64,000 nucleotides of DNA from the NCBI GenBank assembly GCA_963971425.1, contig OZ020514.1, positions 18,201,406 to 18,265,405 on the forward strand. Direction: 5' to 3'. The notes under the pieces were generated by a model, which saw nothing but the letters and a program-made list of their open reading frames with translations, had not been told where the DNA came from and made no database searches. Origin of the DNA: Bryoerythrophyllum caledonicum. Its lineage: Eukaryota; Streptophyta; Bryopsida; Pottiales; Pottiaceae. This document shows, piece after piece, positions 55,915-64,000 of the stretch. Position numbers and translations under genes: made by a program. Position 1 is the stretch's first letter, and each line of letters starts with the position of its first letter.

Positions 55915-56084
55915 TCTTCGAACTAAAGTGTCCCCATCACTTAGAGGTGCAATGAACTCTAGAAGGCAATTCCACACACTTTAGCTCCACTTGACCTAAA
56001 GTGCGCACCATTACTAAGTACACTGAACTAAATAAGAAGATTTGCTCACACTTTAGCTCCACTAGAGCTAAAGTGCGACCCAAC
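55915..56084. repeat. TTTAGCTCC hairpin repeat, array 1
   Basis: Units of about 75 bases built on CACTTTAGCTCCACTAGAGC followed by TAAAGTG-GCACC and ACTAAGTACACTGAACTAAA. Each core can fold (TTTAGCTC/GAGCTAAA). Immediately 3' of DUF7869 copy B. Confidence 0.85.
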
Positions 56085-56329
56085 ATTTACTTTCTATCAT
56101 TCACCATGAAGGCAATTACTGGTATTATTCGTTTCAAGACTAGAATCTAGGAAAAGGAAACTCCATTTATCTAGGTCTATTACGATTCGGACCTGGCAAG
56201 TGCTTCCAAGGAGGCCTTGATAATTGCTACTTGTCCCTTCGGAATTTTTGTAGTTGAATCTTGCACATGACCTCCATCCCTCTTTCAAGACCTAGGTTTC
56301 CATGCTGTCAAGATTGAATCGGTACTCTT

Positions 56330-59011
56330 TCACGTTATGGCTATCCCCTTTTCAATTGTCCAGCGAAGGTTGCAATCTGTATCCCAATCTTTATAGAACT
56401 TCAGAACATCCCGATCGCGCGATATAGGGCGAAAGAATTGGATACGCACGGTGTTTGGCATATCCGGGTTAGAATTAGGATCTGAAACTGCTTGAGCAAT
56501 CCAAAATGGGCGCTCGTCCCCATCACAAGGCAACAATGCAACAAAATAGCCAGCAAAAAGATCACGACCAACTCTAAAAGAAGGAGGTGGACGATCGCAT
56601 CTCTGGCCAACAAAATGCTCATCTTCACGGTACTCCTCGCAAACCTCACCCTCCGTTGAGAACTCATCTTCAATGGCATGGGCAATTTGCGTCGATGGCC
56701 AAAAGCCGTCTTCCAATGATATTGGCATATCCATTGGAATTATCAAAGCATCTCTAACATTGCGCCAATAATACGATAGCGGCTCAAAACGTGATCTGGC
56801 TTCAACAGACTCCCGCGATGATTGCTCCCAGTGATCGATGAATCCTGAAAGTCCCTTCACCACCTCATGGAGATGTCGCATCATAGAAGGCTTCGATGCA
56901 TCAAGTTCTCCGCGAGGCCATAAAGATCTTCCTTCAGAATCTTCCTTCCACAATTTGATGCCACTACCTTCTCCTCCCTTAGGAAGCCAATCCTCATCAT
57001 GACAAAGGATTTTATACTTCATTACCGGAGAACCACTAGAGTCCACATAAAACTTGAACTGATGAGCCTTCGTATGACCCTGCAAAGCTTCATCACCGTC
57101 CGCAATCATATCCCCAATGAACTTCTTAAAGTCAGAAACCTCTTGGACGAGATGTGGGATTGTAGGAACACTCTCATTTTTCATAAACGACCTCATGAGC
57201 AAAGGAATGGTTGGAAAACTCTCCTTCCTCAGTGTCATACTCCAACGTCCAAATAATGCATCTATATCATCATGTGTATGACCAACTAGCATAAAATTAA
57301 CATATACCTCGCAGAAGATGCGTTTTGCAACAAGGAGAGACCAAAAACAGAAAACAAATCTATTTTTGTTATCACCAACTGCATTGTCCATTTGCACGTT
57401 CAATATTGGTGGCAAAGACCTCCCTGGAACTGGGATATCTTGAATCGGCCCTAATGGATCCAAACACATCTCCGCACCCCGTAATACCGCCGCATACAAT
57501 GGATGAGAACTAGATTCTGGAAAGAGTTGCCGGGACGATGACTTCGGAGGCGCCTCCAGGTCACGCAATAGTTTTGCGAACGACCCAACCCTGTAATTGG
57601 CATCATGGGAGTATAAATCAAGGCCGTAATGGGCGTAACGTTGGTCCACATGACCATGGGCAAGCATGCCTGTGATTGCAAGAGGCAACTTCATAAGTCC
57701 ATCTAAGTGCTTTGTTTTATGTGAAAAAACCGGGGAGGCGGTCTTTGAGTGATCCATCTTATCATCCATGATGGTAAGAACCTCCTGGGGCGACGACTTA
57801 GATCGGAATCGGTTCAGGTAGTACAAGTCCCGATGTGAGAAAGCAGAATCGATGTGAACCTGCATCTTCTTTTGCCATAGCAATGATGCTTGTGTTCAAG
57901 GTTGAGTAAGCTTCTTCTGATCCTGGTATTTGTCACAAGTAGAACAACGGGCAAAGTTGTCTCCACCTTTCTTCGCATAGTACTCAGGGAAGCGCACTCG
58001 CCGAATCTTACTCAAGCTTGAAGTTGAGATTGGCGGCAATCCACAATCAGCGAGATGATCATCAAGAAGCAGGATCTGATCCTTCCACTTTAAACTTGCA
58101 GGTAAGACCTTTGCCACAACCTTCTCGCCAGATGGGAGAACACGAGACTTGTGAGGCATGTGGTCCGCATGTCTATCGAGAATGGCTCCAAGAGCGGTAG
58201 TAGCCACAACCGTATGACCTCTAGGCTTGCACAAACCGGTATTCCCGTGGTGTTGAGCGGCATGACCAGCGGCAACGTCCTTCGCATTCCGATAGAAAGT
58301 ACTCGAACTTACACCCATGATTTTTATCCAAGCATGGGCACAAACGTCCAAACCCTCTAGGGTCACAACCTTCCTACCCGCACCGTTTCTATGAAACTGT
58401 CTGTGAACGTCGAGTTTGATATGATTTCTGAATCGCACGATGGTCTCACTGTACAAGCAAGTCCGAAGGACTCTTATTTTATCTCTGGGGTAGTGTTGAA
58501 CACAGTTTTGACTACAACAACTATTGCTCACAACAGCGTTAATGGAAACAGGGGTCATGAGGAATTCAGCATTCCTGGACACTGTTGGACGTGTATTCCT
58601 TGAGGAATTGTCGTACGAACGGGAGCTCCCACCTAGAGGTTTGTTACGCTCAACCAACCAGACATTGTAAACGTCCCTAAGGCAATGATGGAAGAGACTC
58701 ACGCCGTTTAAGAAGACTTGTTGAATAGGCCAGGACTTAAACGAGTACCTCCACTCATCGGGAGCTTCCTCCAGAACAAAAGTACTGGACACCTGTACTA
58801 CAACATTCGAATCCCCAAGAGGACCAGAGGAACCTAGAAGTGCACTGGACCGGACATTGCGAACCAACCCCTCCGCAATGCGAACACTCGAACCATTGTG
58901 AAGCGAAACTGTCATCCCAACCCAGAGACGGCGAGGAATAACATCAAACTCAGGAAGGTGTGGGTTCACGGGAGCGTCAGCATGAACATCGTTGCCCTCC
59001 GAAGACGACAT
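56330..59011 (-). pseudogene. DUF7869 transposase-like gene, copy B (one nonsense codon)
   Basis: ATG at 59,011 (just after an acceptor-like ATGCAG|G) gives one frame of about 890 codons to the stop at 56,330, broken only by a TGA at 57,896-57,898 that fits CGA-to-TGA. Domains: N-terminal beta-like region; CCSQNCVQHYPR; helical block LDVCAHAWIKIMGVSSSTFY with HGNTG; CSTCDKYQ; then the core with DDKMDHSKT, VQMDNAVGDNKNRF (Asp near 57,388) and VGHTHDDIDALFGRW (near 57,283-57,240), an RNase H-like acid pattern. A C-terminal module follows (FVGQRCDRPPPSFRVGRDLF, RPFWIAQAV). Members occur in mobile elements of algae, fungi and animals; transposase activity is inferred. Its 5' intron holds six palindromes. 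Confidence 0.85.
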
Positions 59012-59113
59012 CCTGCATTCCAATGAGATAAATTTTTAATAACCCTGACAAATAAGATTGGGAAAATATCTTGTAGGAATAGACATCAATGAAGAAGCAT
59101 AGGAAGAGGGTAA

Positions 59114-59511
59114 TTAATCTCGAATCGAGGTAAGGTCTGGCGCTTAAAAATAACTATGATTCAAGTGAGTTGACATTGTAAACCAGGCAAATTTAGTTCG
59201 ACTCGAGGTAAACTCATGCGGTATTTTATGACAAGTATAAAATTTCATGCGATTAGTTATATTCCGAATATGAAATTATCTCACCCTAGTCAGTGATAAC
59301 TAAGCCCGACCCAACCTAAATTAATGACTATCAGACTCATTGTCATTTTATCTCGAGTCGAGGTAAACAGAAATAGAAAATAAGGCATGACAGTTTAGCT
59401 CGAGTCGAGCTAAACTGTCATTGGAAAGAAGGTAAGACATTTTAGCTCGAGTCGAGCTAAACTGTAGATACATTATAGTATCACTGTTTAGCTCGAGTCG
59501 AGCTAAACTGT
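59114..59511. repeat. Six palindromes upstream of DUF7869 copy B
   Basis: About 59,114-59,132, 59,191-59,212, 59,346-59,367, 59,391-59,420, 59,440-59,465 and 59,484-59,511. The centre CTCGANTCGAG is kept, but the arms are TTTAGCTCG/CGAGCTAAA (three perfect, extended by CAG/CTG in two) or ATCTCG/CGAGGTAA (mixed). Compared with the 25-kb set, the arms differ yet still pair. Confidence 0.95.
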
Positions 59512-59929
59512 CCTTCCGTGATTCTCGGCGTCTTTTTAGGGATTCATATGGTAAAACTCTTCAGCCTATGAATCTGACTCTCTGTGTACTACAACCCAAA
59601 TCTTTCCGTTAGTCGTCAAGAAACTCGTAGTGATGCTTCAAAATCACAGTAGCAACTGGAACCACCGCAATAACCCTACACACTGTCACATCCTAATTGC
59701 TAGAGACTATGCACGGAGAATGCAAGAAGTATACATTATGTACCTTATAAAGAAGACAACTGGTGCATTGTTGCCTCGAGCAAGCGCCCTGCTCAACCGT
59801 GCGCAACCTATAGATGTTACCCTCCTCAGCCTCCGACAGTTGTTCTACCTCCAAGCCTCACCACAACAACCTTGCACAACAACCAAAGTGAGAAGGAAAG
59901 AAATAAAGAAAGTTTTTGAGGATCGGCGA

Positions 59930-60045
59930 GGTCACTCACGGACACACGACCGTTTCAGAATTGGCGGGAGGAAACTTCAGAATTGGCGGGGGGGACTTTT
60001 CCACAGCCCCTAAAAAAGTGCAAATTCAAAATCTTAGCGGGAAAC
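59930..60045 (-). promoter_or_regulatory. Probable promoter of DUF7869 copy B with E2F-like box
   Basis: Minus-strand TTTCCCGC at 60,037-60,044 and two CTCCCGCC/CCCGCC boxes at 59,960-59,993. The pattern parallels the boxes upstream of copy A. Transcription start not identifiable. Confidence 0.4.
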
Positions 60046-60125
60046 TGAATCAACTATTTCCTGGCTGACTAAAATAAGGGGAGTACATACCTCGAATCTA
60101 CTCGCACATGCGAGTTATATACAAG

Positions 60126-60254
60126 GTTTTAGGGTAACGCTCAGGGTTTGGGTTAGGGTTAGGTTTAGGGTTTAGGGTTAGGGTTTTTAGGGTTTGGTTT
60201 TAGGATTTAGGGTTTGGTATTTAGGGTCAGGTTTAGGGTTCAGGGTTTAGGGTC
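60126..60254 (+). repeat. Interstitial plant-type telomere repeat
   Basis: Degenerate TTTAGGG/TTAGGG/TTCAGGG units over about 130 bases. All units run the same way, G-rich on the plus strand. Confidence 0.92.
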
Positions 60255-60269
60255 CTTAATTTAGGTGTT

Positions 60270-61620
60270 ATCTTCTGATGTCATTTCATTTCAATATAGT
60301 AATACTTTGAAGATTCAAGATATTGACAATTCAACTAAGGTATAGGGAAATGTAGAGAAGATATTGAGATGATTAGAAATAAATTGTATTACAATCCAAA
60401 TAGGACTTATTTATTATGTTGAAATCAAAGACCTTAACAAACGAGTAGCATTCACCAAACAAAAAAAACATGTTATATGTGCACGTGTATTTTTAGCAAA
60501 AAAGTATGTATTCAAACATGCTTTGGACATCATTTCTTTGGGGTTTTAAAAATGTTCATCATGTTACTATTTTGTCATCAATTTTGAATGTGCATTCTTT
60601 GGCAAGAATCCCAAGTGTCCCTATGGTCTGAATTTCAAATTAAAATTGCTTACTATCCACTTAGAGGTACTCATTGACTTGAAATGTGCGCAAACTAATA
60701 TTTGGATTAAAATATCTTATTCTTGAGTTCACATTGTATTATCATGAGTTTAGGGTGTGGCAATCTAAGCATGACATGAAAGATGGAAGAATTTTTGACC
60801 ATACACAATTTATTTCATGTTTTGACGTGAAATTAAAGACTTTGTCATTTGTAAAACATAGAGAGTGGAACAATATTAAAAGATTTAAACAAAATACGGA
60901 GAGACCTCTTCATGACAAAAAAAGGATAATCAAAATATAAAATATAACTAATACAAAGTGTATCACTTAGTGCATCAGACATAATTTAATGTTCGTAATG
61001 TAAGTAATTTTGAATTTATTTATACATGCAAAAAAGGAATAATTAGTTTTTGAGCACGTTCTAGTGGTCGCAAATTATATTTGAAATTCTCAAAATTGTG
61101 TAGAAGGATGATAAAAGTCATGAGGCATAATTATTAGTAATTTATTTTCTCAATGAACGTCTTCAATAAAAGTTATGCGAGCCAAAAGATAAACTACTCG
61201 ATTGCCGGCACATCGAGCAACCTAAAAACATTTTGCTATGACACAGTATGGAATGTGATATTTTCAATACATAGAAGTAATATTAGAACAAATGATATTG
61301 TGGAAAAACATGTTATTTTTCTAGTGAAAAATAATATTACATCCCAATTCATACATTTTCACACATTGTCACATATTATTGATTTAGGGTACCAAGAATA
61401 CTTAGACTTCATATCCACTGAAGACTAGGGGATCGTCATATTTTTTGCTTTTTAATATTACTATTGGAGATTTAGGTCCACATATTTTGAAAATCCATTT
61501 AAAATTCAAAAGATTACTATTTCACTTGTGAAATACTTAACCATAAAGAGAAGTACGGAGTTCAAAATGATTGTTTGAAGAAGTGGAAATACACATTGCA
61601 CATACATGAGCTCAGTTTTT
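60270..61620. other. AT-rich, no gene
   Basis: Frames of 84 codons (60,686) and 91 codons (61,153) exist but have no motifs and the base composition of the surrounding DNA. Confidence 0.6.
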
Positions 61621-61624
61621 AGCA

Positions 61625-61825
61625 GAGGTGTGCACCATCACTACGTGCAATGAACTAAAAAGAAGGTGTGCACACACTTTAGCTCCACTGGTGCTAACAT
61701 GTGCCTCATCACTAGGTGCAGTGAACTAAAAAGAAAATATGCACAGTTTAGCTCTACTAGCGCTAAATTGTGCACCATCACTAAATGGAGTAGATTAGAA
61801 AGCAAAAATGCACTATGTAGCTCCA
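61625..61825. repeat. TTTAGCTCC hairpin repeat, array 2
   Basis: Two to three decayed units: GTGCACCATCACTACGTGCA, ACTTTAGCTCCACTGGTGCT, AGTTTAGCTCTACTAGCGCT. Same orientation as the arrays at 55.9 and 63.4 kb. Confidence 0.85.
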
Positions 61826-61829
61826 GTAT

Positions 61830-62950
61830 ACAGAAGATGGCTTCTAGAGAAGTGGACACTAAGTAGGAATCCATACAGTAATTGTAAAATGTACAATAAG
61901 TGTAGTGACAAAACTATACATCACCCAATGTCAAGTACCACTCTAAATGTCAATCCTAGTAAATAGTGGAACATAAAGTTTTTTACTTGTGGACAATTAG
62001 TTTAGGAAACCTTAATCATGGTTTGATTACATCTTGAGCATCATAATAAAGAAGGGTTGAGTGCATGTAGAAAAGCAAGAATTTGCAAGAAAGAGCTTGG
62101 GAATAATCGGACGTAGGTATGGAGCAAACGAAAAATATCAAAAATTGGACAAAGTAGAATGTAAAATATGGAGGGAAAATGAAACAACAAGTAGAAAATT
62201 GGAAATATAAGAACATTCTTCTGGAAACGAAAATGAGTAAAGAAAGAATATTCGAAAAGGAAAAAACTTAAACATACAATAAATATAGAAATACAAGTAA
62301 AATACTCATTAGATATCCATCACATAATACGCATTCATTGTGCATTACATATTCAGTAAATATTAATTAAATACTCATTAAATATTCAAATACACATTAA
62401 TTTTACATTAGAAATTTATGCACTATTCATTAACTAATCATTAAGAGTGCATTAAATACTCTATAAATAATCATTAAATATACAAATATTAATTTAACTA
62501 TCATAAAATATACTTTTAAAACTTCAAACATTCATTAAGTAAAATTTAAATATTCTTTAATTGTGCATAAAAGTTACAGATATACAAATATATGAATTAT
62601 CCTATAAAAAATCATTACAAAGTCATTAGTTATTGGCTAATTATATGATTACACATTAAATATTCATTAGATAATATTAAAAAATATTTAAAAAATGCAA
62701 GAGATGGGAATGAGAATAGTTGTGGATAAGACGATAAGAAATAGAGGTTGAAGATGAGACGAAGAATAAATGCATGGCGACTGGTAGTCAAAACATATTG
62801 AGCTTATACAATTTATCAAGTATCAAAATTGTGTGCTAGGGAAGAGTTTTGATAGAGGGCTATTACAAAATGAATTGTAGTAGGTGAATAAATGAGGGAT
62901 AATATTCATGACAATGGTGGCTAAAACTAGTTTTCAACTTGTTGACAAAT
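61830..62950. other. AT-rich, no gene
   Basis: Includes 62,300-62,700, which is dominated by loosely repeated ATTAAATATTCATTA phrases (a decayed simple repeat). Confidence 0.65.
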
Positions 62951-62959
62951 AGTGTACTA

Positions 62960-63375
62960 GAAAAAGAGAATCTCCACCGGGGCCGAGGGACCGGGATGCA
63001 AGAATAAACACGGTAAAGCCCACTCCGTGAGGCCTAGGCCGATGTCTCGGCCCATTGGAGTACCGGCGACGGTTCTTTTAAACAATAAATTTACAAATAG
63101 TACAGGGAGACCAAAATTCCCCGGGACATGTGTTCAATCATGTAATTACACGAGGGAATTGAAGAAAATCAATAAACACCCCAAAAAAACTAGCCTACTA
63201 TGGCATTAGTGTTGGGCGCTGGCGTTCCCTCACAGTGGCCAATTCAGGGACGGTGCGGGGGGAAAAGGGTAACCCCTTCCCTTCATCTCAAACTTGGGCA
63301 CCTTCCCGCAGGCGTGGAAAATTCTCCGTCAGGGGTGGAGATGCTGTAGCTACTGGATTTGTACCGTTAGAGTAA
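62960..63375. other. GC-richer island of unknown nature
   Basis: Differs sharply from the AT-rich flanks and holds short dyads (GGCCTAGGCC; GGGTAACCCC). No frame above 60 codons, no tRNA cloverleaf or rRNA block recognised. Possibly a short inserted element or old LTR piece. Confidence 0.4.
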
Positions 63376-63394
63376 AAGCAAAATGAAGCAAAAA

Positions 63395-63502
63395 TTCACA
63401 GTTTAGCTCTATTAGAGCTAAAGTGTGCACCATCACTAAGTGTAGGGAACTAAAAAGGAAGTATGCACACTTTAGCTCCAATAGAGCTAAAGTGTGCACC
63501 GA
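63395..63502. repeat. TTTAGCTCC hairpin repeat, array 3
   Basis: Two units; the second, GCACACTTTAGCTCCAATAG followed by AGCTAAAGTGTGC, is a near-perfect 14-bp-arm hairpin. Confidence 0.88.
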
Positions 63503-64000
63503 CGTTTATTTTATAATTATACAATTGCAAGATGTGGTCTTAACATACTTATTGTCTGTTCGATTTTCATAGTAAATAATATCAAACTCATAAAAAATCA
63601 AAACATGAATTGAACGTAATAGAATTTTAAAATCGTAGCTTTAGAACTCTCTTAAGTGTGCTTCACCTAATAATTGGTGTAGGAGAAACTTATATACATC
63701 GATGGTATTGAATTTACTCCTTGTGTAATGCAGAAATTGAAATCGAGTCAAGTGAAAGCCAGCTGATCCACTAAAACCATGAAAGAAAACTAAACACTAA
63801 AATCCTATTTCTAACACGAATATATAATCGTTCACTTCCGTCCAATCCAAGTTTGTGTATTATTGAGAAAATGCCAATTTAGAAGTTTTAATTGAGATCA
63901 TACGAATGAAATTGGAAATAATATCTTTTGCTACCTGTTCGTTGCCCCAGAATATGCAAAATTGTAGTGTTAATGGCCTAGAAAAATTGTGTAGGAAATT
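63503..64000. other. AT-rich end of window, no gene
   Basis: No open frame, repeat or RNA recognised. Confidence 0.6.

Noticed and set aside
61153-61428. 91-codon plus-strand frame
   Set aside because: No motifs, AT-biased composition, no splice or promoter context.
62960-63375. tRNA or rRNA gene
   Set aside because: No cloverleaf, no B-box GGTTCGA and no conserved rRNA block found by eye.

Overview
The window is eukaryotic nuclear DNA packed with decayed mobile elements, plus a block of about 4.9 kb (roughly 32,425-37,328) that is GC-rich bacterial DNA ending in a 200-N gap. Plant-type telomere repeats (TTTAGGG at about 60.1-60.3 kb), GT-AG introns, AAACCCTAG boxes beside CT/GA tracts, and a Ty3/gypsy element carrying a cytosine methyltransferase point to the streptophyte lineage. 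A charophyte alga or an early-diverging land plant is the best guess; this is inference.

Layout. 1-6.1 kb: 3' part of a Ty3/gypsy element whose polyprotein reads protease end, DNMT3-like methyltransferase, RT, RNase H, integrase, PHD finger, then 3' LTR-like DNA. 6.1-10 kb: purine tract, a 225-bp foldback element, a G-rich stretch without genes and an LTR fragment. 10.4-18.5 kb (minus): a broken multi-exon gene ending in an FCP1/NIF-like phosphatase domain. 18.5-24.8 kb: AT-rich, no genes, dispersed repeats. 24.85-44.55 kb (plus): DUF7869 transposase-like gene 'copy A', split by a 15.4-kb hAT transposon at 28,185-43,613. 45.4-55.4 kb: nested retrotransposon remains. 55.9-60.05 kb (minus): DUF7869 gene 'copy B', nearly intact. 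60-64 kb: telomere-like repeat, AT-rich DNA and short repeats.

Most notable: (1) the gypsy polyprotein joins a DNA-methylation enzyme to a PHD chromatin reader in one reading frame. (2) The hAT element is bounded by an 8-bp target duplication and by the exact break in the DUF7869 reading frame. It carries its own transposase (BED finger, DUF659-like core, dimerisation domain) and two cargo genes, a protein-kinase-like gene and a coiled-coil/RING-like gene, separated by GC-rich minisatellites. (3) More than 25 copies of a short perfect or near-perfect hairpin (TATCCTCGNNNCGAGGATA and relatives with changed but still paired arms) sit mainly in introns of the FCP1-like and DUF7869 genes, with two copies in frame inside an exon. 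(4) Many coding regions are interrupted by stops reachable by C-to-T or G-to-A changes, as expected of old methylated repeats.

The bacterial block starts inside a hAT minisatellite and ends in the gap, so contamination or chimeric assembly is more likely than gene transfer. Exon limits, LTR limits and organism are read by eye and not tested by search.
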